The notes: generated from the sequence alone by a model not told the origin. A stretch of DNA of 12,240 nt from Gonium pectorale (GCA_001584585.1 LSYV01000023.1:840062-852301), one strand, 5' to 3'. Counted from the first letter of the stretch, positions 1 to 9,800 are shown. Numbers and translations are program-made.

Positions 1-1054
1 GAGCAGCCCCATCAAGTTCTTCCCGGCATCGGCGCCCCACGTGTTGGCGGCGGGCGCCGGCGCCGCCGGCTCCGAGAAGCTGGGCACCGGCGTCGGGGGC
101 TCCTCATGCTCGGGCTCAGGCACAGCGGACACTGGCACGGGAGCCGGCGGAGCGGGCGAGGCGGGGGCCGCAGGAGCCGGCGCTTCATGGGCGGGCGGGT
201 GCGCGGGCGCGGGAGCCGGAGCCAGGGGCTTGGCCCGCGAGGCCTTGAGCTTCTCCGCCATCGTCATGCCGCCACCGGGCCGGATGGGGGCTGGGTGCGA
301 GGGCTGGGCTGAGGAGGAGGGTTCGGCGGGTGCCGAGGAGCCCCAAGCGCCGCTGGAGGTGGCGGGTGCCGACGACCCCCAGGCGGAGGGCGCCGATGTG
401 GAGGTCTCGGCCGGCTTCTCCTCGCCCCATGCCGACGCACCAGCGTTACCCCAGCTGCTCGCACCGCCGTCAGCAGCTGCCGGCGTCGGCCAGCCGGCGT
501 CGCCGTGCGCGTCGGTGCCGTTGGCTTCCGCGGGGGTTGGCGAGGTTGACGCTGCGCGGGGGCCCGCAGAGGCGCCGCGCGGCGGGGGCGCCGCAGAGGA
601 GCCACGCCCCGAGCCGAAGCCGCTCCCGCCGCGTCCGCCGCGCCCGCCACGCCCGCCAAAGTCGCCGCGGCCGCGGCCCCGGCCCGAGCCGCTCGCAAAC
701 CGGTCACCGGAAGACCGGTAGTCGGTCCGGCGCTCCTCCTCGCGGGGCTTCTTCTCCTTCTTCTTGCCCACAGTTTGGAAAGGGCATTCCAGAAGGCGCG
801 AGGTGGCCTAAGGGCGGGGGCATGACAAACTGGCCGTCAGTGCGGGCCTGTGTGGGCCTAAAAGTGCGTAAATAATCGCAGCGTAGTGAGTGTGGTAGAA
901 ACGTCAGGTTAGAAGCAACCAAACATTGCCGCACCTCGTGGGCATCGCCATTGCAAATATGCAGCATGGCCTTGATGTCCTCCTCTGACGCGCCCGTGGC
1001 CTCCTTCATGGTCTCAATGACCTTCTTCGATGCCGGCTTCATTGGCTCGGCCAT
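1..1054 (-). CDS. GIP1_N (UBA-like) domain, RGG and GW/WG-rich protein; partial at window edge
   Basis: Two exons are visible, 1054-935 and 807-1, giving 309 residues before the window edge. The start ATG at 1054 sits in a good context (AAGATGGCC). The 127-base intron (934-808) has a GTGCGG donor and a CTTAG acceptor in phase 0. Residues about 10-55 match the plant GBF-interacting protein 1 N-terminal domain, a UBA-like three-helix fold: TGASEEDIKAMLHICNGDAHE, then a RLLECPFQTVGKKK-type ending that only appears once the intron is removed. Residues 55-68 are strongly basic/acidic (KKKEKKPREEERR). Residues 79-110 form an RGG box, typical of RNA binding and arginine methylation. Residues 145-297 are Ala/Ser/Pro-rich with Trp-Gly pairs at W146, W159, W167, W183, W195 and W297. 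In plants GIP1 was described as a partner of G-box bZIP factors; an RNA-related role here is inferred from the RGG and GW/WG content. The C-terminus lies outside the window. Confidence 0.88.
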
Positions 1055-1200
1055 CTTGAAGCTCAGAGTCCCAAGACGCTACGAGATCCGTGTGTCGCAG
1101 CTCCCGCGATCCCTTCCCTGTCGACCACGGGTTGCGCAAAGTGTCAGGGCTTACTAGCCAATAGTTATACTTGTCGCTGAAGGCCGGTGGCGCGGAAGCC
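1055..1200 (-). promoter_or_regulatory. 5'UTR and candidate core promoter of the GIP1-like gene
   Basis: On the minus strand, a TATAAC motif lies at 1169-1164, about 110 bases upstream of the ATG at 1054. An ATTGG (reverse CCAAT) pentamer lies just downstream of it at 1163-1159. The DNA here is less GC-rich than the coding exons. The spacing would suit a 5'UTR of roughly 80 bases, but algal promoters are poorly defined and these short motifs can occur by chance. Confidence 0.35.
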
Positions 1201-1631
1201 GAGCGAAGGGACGCAAATGGAGGGGCGGCCCGAGCGCCGACTTTCTTTCTGACACAAGTTGCGGTCGCATATCGCTATCAAGATCGTTGCTACGCACAGG
1301 CTACTGGCCCCGCACGCAAAGCAAGTTACCTGCTGACGGCGCACTCCAAACTCAAACTGGGCTACAGTGTCCTAAATTTGAATATAAGCATTATTCCTAC
1401 TACCAATAGAGACTCAGGGTGCTCGTGCGGGGTGATGCAGCTCGGGCCCTGCAGTACGGTACGGCGAAGCCATACACAGGAGCCCAGGGTGGGGGGGGAG
1501 TGTGTCGGCGACGTCCCGAACGCTTGCACTCCGTGCTTCGCTATGTACTCAACGTAGTCCAGTCCTACCGCGTACGGGCCTGCATGTATGCGAGAGGTCC
1601 GCAACCACGCGCCTCCGTGTGCATGATTGGT
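1201..1631. other. Intergenic DNA between two minus-strand genes
   Basis: No coding exon is supported here. The reading frames present are short, lack G/C-third-position bias and are broken often. Base composition is mixed, with an AT-rich patch around 1370-1410 that includes a CCAAT pentamer at 1403-1407. The stretch probably holds upstream control DNA for the GIP1-like gene and the 3' flank of the IQ-like gene. Confidence 0.5.
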
Positions 1632-1636
1632 TTACA
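1632..1636 (-). terminator. TGTAA polyadenylation motif of the IQ-like gene
   Basis: TGTAA on the minus strand (TTACA on the plus strand) is the usual polyadenylation signal of volvocine algae. It lies about 390 bases past the predicted stop at 2028 and before the next minus-strand gene. A pentamer alone is weak evidence; position and strand support it. Cleavage would be expected some 10-20 bases further on, near 1620. Confidence 0.5.
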
Positions 1637-2027
1637 TGGGTGGACCTGTCCGGCAGTGCCATACAAACTTGGATTTTACCTTATAACTGTGAAACCCGCG
1701 TGCTTCCATTATAGTACTGTGAGTCCGCACGTGCCCTAGTCCTGGCCGCCCTGGATGCGACCTAGTGTGACAGGGTGCACCCTGGAGCGCGCGCGGCGGT
1801 GTAGGAGTGCCGGGGCGCTCCACCACTGCCGGTTATCCAGCCAGGACTCGGCGGTTGTTGCGCCGAGGCACCCGCAGCGCCAGCCCATGAGCGGTTCGGC
1901 GTGCACCTGCGGGTCAAGCCCCGGCCTCCCTGGCACTCTCCACTGTTTGTTGGTAAGAGTAATGCTCGCCCACGGCTAGGCAGCCCCAGCCGCAGCCAGC
2001 CCCATCAGCCCCAGCCCAAGAGCAGCC
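1637..2027 (-). other. Predicted 3'UTR of the IQ-like gene
   Basis: These roughly 390 bases lie between the TGA at 2028 and the TGTAA motif. No reading frame shows sustained codon bias. GC content falls from very high near the stop to moderate near 1640-1730, as expected when moving from coding sequence into a 3'UTR. Another coding exon cannot be excluded if the end of the upstream gene is mis-modelled. Confidence 0.4.
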
Positions 2028-5000
2028 TCACGGCAGTGGCGCAACCGCCTCCAGCGCCAGCCCAAACCACGCGGACCGCAGCAGCCACCAGCGCCGGTGC
2101 GCCGCCGCCAGCCCGTACCGCCCACCATCCGCTGCCGCCGCGCGACAGTAGCGCCGGTGGCTCGCGGCGGCGGCGCCCCACCCGCCACCCGAAGCCAGCC
2201 CATATGGCGCCTCCAGCCGGTGACCCCAGCTCTCTTGGCCGCCCTCGCTGGCCCGGCCGCTGGCGGTCATCTCGCAGCCATCCAAATGCCTGCGATCCGG
2301 CGGCTGCGCCCGGCTGCCGCCAGCGTCATCCACGGCGAAGCAGCAGCGGGCCAGCTCGGACACCAACCCTGGGTGGAGCTCCGCAAGAGCCAGGCAAGAT
2401 ATGCCGGAACGCGCCGTCTGCTGGCTGCCTTTGGAAACGGGGCTGACTCCGGTGCCGCAGCCGCTGTGGACGGCCGCCTCGAGACACGGCGTCGGAGGGG
2501 CCGTCCAGGTACACCCGTCGGGGTCGCCGTGGGTGGCTCGGCCTTGTTCCTTGCCGTGGGGCGCGCACCTGGCTAAGCCCGGGGCCTCCGCTCCGGCCCC
2601 TCCCAGTGCTGCAACGGCCGGGATGGCGGCGGCTCCTGCCAGGGCTGCGGCTGCTGCAGCGGCCTCGGCTGACAAGCTCAGCAGCCTGCACGTGTTGGCA
2701 GGGTGTCGGACATCATGGCTGATTGATACGGGCTGCAGGATGGACGCCTACCAGTCTGCGCGTTTGCTGGGCATAGCTCACCGCCTTCACACAAGCCAAG
2801 TTGATGAGAGGTGAAGTATTTTGCCCGTTGGGGTTCCGGGCAGCGTTTGTGAACGCTGCAACGCGGCCAGTCTCAATTTGCGGCCTTGCGCGCGCAAAGC
2901 GAGCGCACCTGATGTATTGGCGCTTCAGGCGGCGCCGCGACTGCGCCACCCGCAGCCACGCAGCCACCAGCCGGGCCCGCGCGCTGGCAGCCAGGTGGGC
3001 TGCCGCAGCTATGCCGCGGGCGCCCTCGGCTGCTGCCCTGCGAGCATGCGCGACACGACAGGGTCCGCATATGCCGGTATGCAGATTCATGCGGAGGGGT
3101 TTATGGAGTCGGGTATGGCAACCTCCACATGCGGCTGCAGCCAACGCGGGGCCCACGATCCCCTTACAACTGCACGGCGGGTCTGTACGCCTACCGGTAT
3201 GGCAAGGGCGGTGTGGTTCCGCAGTACCCAGCACATTCCGCATGCTGCCGTGCGGTGGACCTGGGCCCCGTGCTAACCTCACACGGCACTGCCCCCCGTG
3301 CGACGGCCTCCCAGCTGCTGAGGCGGGTCGATGCGCGCATGCGGACTGCCTAGGCAGTTGGTACGCACTGCAGCCGCACGCAGGCCGCACCGCGGTTCGT
3401 CGCCCCCCAAGAACACAGCCGCCAATCACCTGGCTCGGAGGAAGCGGCGGGCGGCGCGGCAGATGACGGCCGCTGCCTCCGCCCGCCGGGCCCGCCAGGC
3501 GCGCATCGCCGCGTACGCGTCTGCGGCGGCGGCCCCGCCCGCGGCGGCGGCCGCGCCCGCGTGGCCCTCGCGTACCGACGCTGAGGTGCAGCGCCGGAGC
3601 GCCGGTTGCCCTGAGGCCATTCGCCAGGGGGCGGCGGCATCGGCTGGCTCAGCGGCATGGAAAGCGCCCTCGCAGGGGCCGCTGCTCCCATCACCGGAGA
3701 CTGTGACGGCGCGTTGCCGCGGGCTGCGCTGGACGAGGTGGCTCCCCGCCGTTTGCTGCCCGACTGAAGCACTTGGTGCTCGTTGATGCTCAGGGTGCAC
3801 TGCATGGGGGTGGCGGCCTGCGGCCGCGCTCCCATGGTCTGTGGGAACGACCCGTGGGTCCGGCGCACGGGGGCCTGGAGCTTCTGTGGTGGCTGCAGGG
3901 CCTGCGACGCCGACCAACGGAGCTGCCGCCGCCGTGGCACTGTTCCCACGGTGTCCCGCCACCGCACGCGTCAGCTCCTGGGGGTTAGGCACCCCCGGAA
4001 CGCAGACAGGGCCGCAGGGTCCCCCTGCCGGCGGAGCGGGGTCCCCTCTTTGGCTCCTGAGGCTCTGCGTGCGCACCAGAGCCGCCAGCCGCTCCCTGCG
4101 CTGTATAACGCGGTCGACGGCTGGGAAGTGAGCTGCTGATGTGGGGGCTTCAGAGAGTCTGGCCCCGAAAGCCCCGGGGTCAGTGTCTGTGGGATGTGAG
4201 TGGACCAGTCCAGGCGGCTCAGTGCCCGCGCAGCAGGCCGGAGTCTTGTCGGGAGGCGCTTGGCCAGGACAACGTGGGGCACCAGGGGATGGCGTCGCAA
4301 CCCCGGCGTCGGATGGGGAAACACCAGCATGGGCTGCGGGGCAGTCTGCATCCGATGCAGCATCCGGGCAAGGTGACGGTTGTGTGACCTGCGATGCGAC
4401 GCCGTTGTCACCTCGGGGTGGGGCGGCCGAGGCGGCACGCGAGGCAGCCGTCGCCGCCGCCATCCGCCGTGCCTTGGTGGCAGTTGCGGCGTCTGGTGGC
4501 CCGGGTCCCGTTACCGAGACGCTAGCACCTGGGGCACATGCTGCCGGGGCCGCACCATAAGTGGTCCGGCGCCCAGCTGCCGGCGCCGCGCTGGCTGCTG
4601 TCGCGATCGTGCGCACTTCCGTGCCCGCGCCCCCTGTGTGCCTCGCGCCGCCACCGCCCATCAGCACAAGAGAGGGCCCTCCTGCGGCCTGCGCCGCCGC
4701 GGCGTCCGAGGCCACTGCCGCAGACGTGGCGGCCGCCCGCGCGGCCGCCGAGCCGAGCAACGAGCCCCGGGCTCTCCTGGCTGTGGCCGCGGGGGCTTTG
4801 GCGCCCACTCCCGCTGCTGCTCCTGGTGCGGCATCTCTACCTGAGGAAGCAAAGCCCTCACGCCTGCTGATGGAGTCGCCTCTGGGCCCAGCTCTGGTCC
4901 TGCGGGCGGTGATGTCCGGGGCCCCAGGCCCCGGCCCCTGGTGAGGCAGCCGCGGCTCCTTTCATCGTGCGCGCACGCGCGCTGACGTTGGCGGTGGCGC

Positions 5001-6445
5001 CAGGCCCGGAGCTGCGGCCGCGCCTCCAGCGATCGGGCGCTTTGCACGCCATCGCGACCTGCGTAGCAGCGGCGGGAACAGCCGCGGTCTTGCGCACCGG
5101 CGCCCCACTGACCGCACCACGCGCGGCCTTTGCAGGAAGGGCTGAACCCGGTTGCCCAGCCACCGGCGCCCCTGCTGCGGGGGCGCCGGTTCCGGGGCTG
5201 GGCTCCTCCTCTGAGTCTGGCTCGGGCCCTGGGAAGGCCGCCATGACCGCCATTGCCGCGGCGGCAGCCATCTCGCCCAGCGTCCGCGCCACCTGCCCAG
5301 CGGCGCCGTCAGCGCCCGAGCTGCCGCCACCAGCGTCACCACCGCCAGCGGCGGAGCCGCCGGCAGCCCCGCTGCCCCATTCGGGCGCTGCGGAGGCAGG
5401 GGCGGCTGGGTGTGGATCCCGCCAAGGCCGAGGGCGCGGCCGCTGGCTCTCCCGCCACTCTGGCAGGTCGACAGCTGATCGTTGCACCTGGACCGGAGCT
5501 GCGGACTCCGCGAGACCCGTGGAGGCCGAGGACAACGGGCGGCTCCCCTGCATGCGATGGAAGGGACCGCGCCAGGGCGGCCTGCCGACGGCGCCGCCAC
5601 CGCCTCCATCGCCACCGGCCGCACCCTCACCCGCAGCCGCTCTCCTGGCGGTTGCCCCCGACGCCCCGGCCGCCGGTAAGCCGGGAGCCGCCAGCGCAGC
5701 AGCTGGGTCGGCCCGAAGAGGATGCGCCCTCCGCATTGGCACCCCCTCATACGTGACCTCTTCAACCCCGTGGCTGGATGCTGGGGCTGTTGAGGCTATG
5801 GGCCCAGGAAGCGACGGCGACGGCGGACGGCACGTTTCGCCTCCCGCCAGCGTCGCTCGGTCAGGCGGCGCAGTTACCATGATGCTTCCCCCTCCGAGGC
5901 CGATGCGCCTGGGACTGTCGCCATTCTCATCGCCGTCCGCACGGAGCCCGCAGTGCCTCGGCGCCCGGGTGGTGGCGCTGAGCTGGATGCCGCCTGTGCC
6001 CGTGTCGCAGCCGGTTGTGGGCTCGCTGGCGCAACCCGCTGTCAGGAGCTCTGCGCCATCGCGTGGCTGCTGGGGCCAGTGGCATGTCGTGGAGCGTCCT
6101 GACGTGGCAGCAAACGTGGCGCGGCTACCTGGAGCCAGCGACACGAAGCAGGCGGCCTCAGTTGGAGCGTCCGGCCCTGGCGCCGGCAGCTGCGGGGGCC
6201 AGGTCCGTGCTCCGTCGGCTCCGACCCGCAGCTGCTTCGCGGACTCAAGGAGCGCCAGCACCTGTCGGTGCGCCTGCCGGTGTGAAAGGGGGACATGGGG
6301 CGGAGGCGTGCGAGAGCTGGATGGTGGACATAGGAACCGGGAGGTCAGGGGCGAGGCTGCGAGTTGCACACGGTGTTGAAGTACAATGTAGGGAGGCGCT
6401 TGCACACACCTGAAGCTCGCTCCGCAGTTGCTGCAGGCCAGACAT
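2028..6445 (-). CDS. Six-exon gene: Ala/Pro-rich protein with N-terminal coiled coil and IQ-like basic tail, function unknown
   Basis: Exon model: 6445-6410, 6273-5098, 4937-3430, 3037-2909, 2685-2569 and 2463-2028, giving 1,133 residues. All joins are phase-consistent with GT-AG ends. The start is chosen because MSGLQQLRSELQ (exon 1, donor GTGTGTG) joins in phase 0 to AHRQVLALLES, making a heptad pattern over residues 4-27 (Leu at 4, 7, 11, 18, 21). Residues about 30-890 are low-complexity Ala/Gly/Pro/Ser with an acidic patch (PEPDSEEEPSP). A degenerate IQ site with true Ile-Gln lies at I682-Q683. Residues about 875-950 are Arg/Ala-rich helix containing VICRAARRFLRAR (I896) and RARLVAAWLRVAQSRRR, which resemble degenerate IQ calmodulin-binding repeats. 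IQ motifs are known to bind calmodulin-type EF-hand proteins; binding here is inference. The 5098/4937 join and the last exon are the weakest parts. No enzyme or family signature was recognised. The gene is divergent to the gene starting at 6866. Confidence 0.6.
2686..2908 (-). other. Intron 4 of the IQ-like gene
   Basis: This 223-base intron has a GTGCGC donor after CATCAG and a CACGTGCAG acceptor. It is again phase 2 on both sides and rebuilds an AGG arginine codon. Its base composition is visibly less GC-rich than the flanking exons, supporting non-coding status. Confidence 0.65.
3038..3429 (-). other. Intron 3 of the IQ-like gene
   Basis: This 392-base intron begins GTGATT right after CGAGCCAG and ends GCTCGCAG. 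Both sides are phase 2, so the arginine codon AGG is rebuilt across the junction and the IQ-like basic helix continues unbroken. Nothing else recognisable lies inside; the open frames in it are short and unbiased. Confidence 0.65.
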
Positions 6446-6865
6446 CCTCCACGGTCACAGCGTCGTCCCTTCTTGACATGGAGTGGATTGAGCCGTCGGC
6501 GCGGAGCCAGCCTTGGACGGCTGTGGCGTCGGGCACCGAACGCTGCAGAGCTGTCACGTCAGGCTGTCCTATCTTGTATGCAACAGCATCCCAGCTTTCC
6601 ACCCAATCATCAATTCAGCTGCAAATTGACCCTTTGCTCGCGCCAGCGCAGTTAGCTAGAAACGGATCGTGCGTCGGTTGGAACCTAACCAATCGTGCCC
6701 AGCAGCTAAGACTGGATACCAAGCTGAATTGCAATGCGTTGTTATTGGGTATTGAACGTGCAAGAATTGCGTCCATGATGGGCTCAGGCGCAGGGGCCAT
6801 CTCGGAGGGCAAGGTAGAGCCTTTGCGGACGTTTATCTAGATCACGTGCATCTGTGAAGCTGACA
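6446..6865. promoter_or_regulatory. Divergent promoter region shared by the IQ-like gene and the plus-strand gene
   Basis: The two predicted start codons (6445 minus, 6866 plus) are 420 bases apart in head-to-head orientation. The middle (about 6590-6780) is the least GC-rich part of the neighbourhood. It carries CCAAT at 6603-6607 and 6689-6693 and ATTGG at 6744-6748, spaced 50-90 bases apart. No clear TATA box was seen. The region also contains both 5'UTRs. Shared regulation is inferred from geometry only. Confidence 0.45.
6775..6840 (+). promoter_or_regulatory. Upstream ORF in the 5' leader of the plus-strand gene
   Basis: A 21-codon frame begins with two adjacent ATGs (6775, 6778) and ends at TAG 6838-6840. 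It lies 25 bases upstream of the main ATG at 6866 and in a different frame. If transcription starts upstream of 6775, a scanning ribosome meets this uORF first, which would be expected to lower translation of the main frame. The transcription start is unknown. Confidence 0.3.
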
Positions 6866-9800
6866 ATGCCGGCAAAGCAGCAAGCCGCTCGCGCGGGCTC
6901 CGCCGAGACGGTACCCGCCATCGTAGCGGCGAAGCTGGCGAGCTTGCAGGCGCGCGGCCTGGTGGCACCTCCCACGGAACCCACCCATTCAGCATACATA
7001 TTGAGTGAACGACCTTCAGTGACGCGGTCTAGCTCATCACATGCCCGCTCATTTCCCGCCGTGGGCGTTGTGGTCCCGGCCTACCTCAGCATCGAGGAGC
7101 TCATGGTCAAGAGCGGTATGTTGAATGACCGTTCACGCCGTTAGCGAGGCCGAGGGAGTTCTGCGAACTTTCACCCTGGAAGGGCGCGGCGGGGGCCCCT
7201 CGGGCCATGGGTTTCGTGCAGTGCTGTGGGCAAACGGGCCAAGGGGGCGGCGAGGTCCAGCCCGCGCCGCTCGTGCACATCCCGAAGCCCTAACGCTCCT
7301 CACGCACACAGCATGCGGCTTTGGGGAATGGAAGGAGTGGAAACACACGCGGTTTGCGCCCGGGACGCTGTCGCCCGTCCCCACGGCGAGTTGAGCACGG
7401 GCAACCCTGAGCCGAGGCTCCGCGGAACTCACGCCGCCGTTGCGGAGCTGCGCACACGTCAGAGCCGGGTCCGCCCTCGACCGCTACTGCACAATCCTAT
7501 ATCCTCACAGCTCACCTTCCTCCTGCCGCGCCGGCCCACCTCCCGCTTCCCAAACTGAGTAAGCCCTCCACTCCTCCGGCCCACCCATCCATCGCCAGGT
7601 GTCCACTCGCTGCAAGAGCTGCTGCTGCCGCTGTCGTCCATGTCGCTGCCGGCGCCACCAACCCCGCCACATCAGCTCCGCGAGCAGCGAGAGTATCCGC
7701 CCTCGCGGAGCGACCGCCCCGAGCCGCAGCCGCAGCCGCCGCACGCGAACGGCCACCCCGCGACCTGCGACGCCGGCCAGAGCGCCAGCACCGGCGGTGG
7801 CAGCGGTGACGGCGCCAACGGAGCCGGTGCCAACGGAGCCGACGCCGACGCGACGGCTGCTGCTGCGGCCGCTGCTGCGAGCGCCTTGGCAGGCTTGAGG
7901 TCAGGGCAGGGCAGCGTCGGCGCGCCGGACGGCAGCGCCGCGACAGCAGGGGCCAGCCCATTGCCGGCGCGGCCGGGCGTCCCTCCGCCGGGCTTTACGT
8001 CTGCCGGGCAGCCAACTGACGCGCTATCGCCGGGGGTTGGCCCCTGTGCCCCGGCGGGCAGCCTCGACAGCCAGGCTGGCGCCGCTGGGCCGGAGGCCTC
8101 GCCGCCCTCGGCGCCGCTGCAGGGGTCGGCCCCGGGGCCCGTCACGCCCGCGCAGCCGCCGCCGCCGCGGCCGCCAGCGCCCTACACGCCCCTCGCCCGG
8201 CCCCCCGCCGGCGCGGATGCCGACGCACCAAGCGGACCCGTTGCTGGCCAGGTCAGCGCCCATGCGGGTGCGGTGGTGCAGCCGCTGGTGCCGTTGGTGG
8301 CTGCCCTGCAGCAGCCGGACCAGCCTCAGCGGCCGCTGGTGCTGCCGAGCCAAGTGCCAGCCGCAGCTGCCAGCCACCTCCAAGCTTCGGCGGGCGCCCC
8401 TTATGGCTTTGGCTATGGTGTCTATAGCGGCTACGCACCCCAGGGCTATGCGCCGCAGGGGTTGGGGCACGTCGGCTTTGGCCAGGAGGCTTTGGGCTGC
8501 GCGCCCACGCAGTGGCCGATACCGCCGTTCGCGCCGCGCCAGCTGCCGCAGGGATTTGTGCAGCAGCAGCTTCCGCCGCTGGCGCCTCCGGGCTTTGAGC
8601 AGCAGCGGCTGCAGCAGCAGCTGCCCCGGCAACAACCGGCGCCGCAGCAACAGCAACAGCAACAGCGGCTACAAGTTGGCGGCGGCAGTGGCAGGAGCGC
8701 GCAGGCGCAAGCGCAGGTGCAGCAGCAGCACCACCACCAGCAAGGCGGCAGCGCCGGCCGGGGCGCGCCTGCTGCGCCGCCTCCGCCTCCGCCCCCGCCT
8801 GCGCCCCCGGCTCCGCCGCCCCTACTCGCGGTCACTCCGATACACCTGCTGTTTGGGGGGCAGCGAGGCTATGCCGTGCAGGTGGGTGCGTGCGTGCGCC
8901 TGCGCCGGTCGCGGGGCGGGGTGGCTTGTCGGGGTGCAGATCGCGGCGTGGGCGGATGGAGATTACAGCAAGCGGACGGTGCGTGGGAAATGATTTGGGT
9001 TGCTGTGCGGGCGCGCGGCTTCCCTCCGCTGCTCCAGTGCGTTGGGGGGGTGGTGGGGGCCATGCCCACGGATGCTCGAATGCAGCGTGCCTTTGGCTGC
9101 GATGCGCCGCAAAAGCACCTTTCGGGTCGGAGGCAGGGCTGTCGTCAAGCCCGGCCCGCACACGATCCGCTGACGGCTTCCAGTCGTGCCCCAACATATC
9201 GGGTACGAGGCTCCCGGCTGGTCTGTGTAGAGTCTCCCCGCCCGGCCCCGCGCCCCGCTCCGAGACCTCCCCCGCCCGACTTGCCCGTCCCCGCCGCCAC
9301 CAGTCTCATGCCCTCCTGCCCTACGCTCCGCTCTCCCCCCTCCGCCCGCCCCGCCCTCCAGACCACGCTACGGACCTCGCTGTCGGCCGCCTTTGCGCGG
9401 CAGCCGGAGCTTTTTCGCGACGCGTTCGGCTTCTCGCTGGCGTGGTGGGCCAAGAAGCGCGGCAAGCAGCTGGGGGAAGGTGAGCCGGTGTGTGTGCGCC
9501 TGTGCGGTGAGGGGCCGTGGGCGCGGGCTGCGTATGGCACACGCAAGGAGCCACGTCGGGCTCTTGGCTTGGCTTGGCCTGGCTTGGCTTGGCTTAGCTT
9601 GGCTTGGCTTAGCTTGGCTTCCCCGGGCTCCCCACTAGTTCTCAATCGCCCATGTACGAATTGGACGAGCGCGCGACGCCCCGCTGCCGCTGCTGCTCCA
9701 TACACGCCACCTCTGGCGACGTGTGCACACCGGGTGTGCGGGCGGGTGTGTTCCCATTCATATAGAACACAGCAGGCGGGGCAGAGCAGGTGGTACATCA

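Noticed and set aside
41..721. Plus-strand open frame of 226 codons, Gly/Ala/Pro-rich
   Set aside because: It is the antisense shadow of exon 2 of the GIP1-like gene, whose minus-strand reading gives an RGG box and a GIP1_N domain ending.
704..1054. Reading the minus-strand frame straight through 934-808 as one exon
   Set aside because: Beyond residue 40 the unspliced frame loses the GIP1_N pattern; splicing restores the expected RLLE-PFQTVGKKK continuation in phase 0.
1171..1739. Short plus-strand frames in the intergenic region
   Set aside because: They lack codon bias, have frequent stops, and start with non-ATG codons or have no context; base composition is intergenic.
4967..6379. Long plus-strand open frame of about 470 codons
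   Set aside because: It is antisense to the IQ-like gene. The minus strand gives a coherent chain of phase-matched introns and a convincing start exon; the plus frame has no such support and is a by-product of GC-rich DNA.
6480..6602. N-terminal extension of the IQ-like gene upstream of 6445 in another minus frame (ESWDAVAYKIGQ-like)
   Set aside because: Its exon end would be phase 1, which does not fit the phase 0 acceptor at 6273. The ATG at 6445 fits exactly and extends the coiled coil.
6615..6812. Minus-strand frame of 65 codons in the divergent promoter
   Set aside because: Low G/C at third positions, no splice connection, and position in the least GC-rich promoter patch.
7226..7558. 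Open frame of 110 codons inside intron 1 of the plus-strand gene
   Set aside because: It has no matching splice phase, weak codon bias, Arg/Pro-rich translation, and no initiation support.
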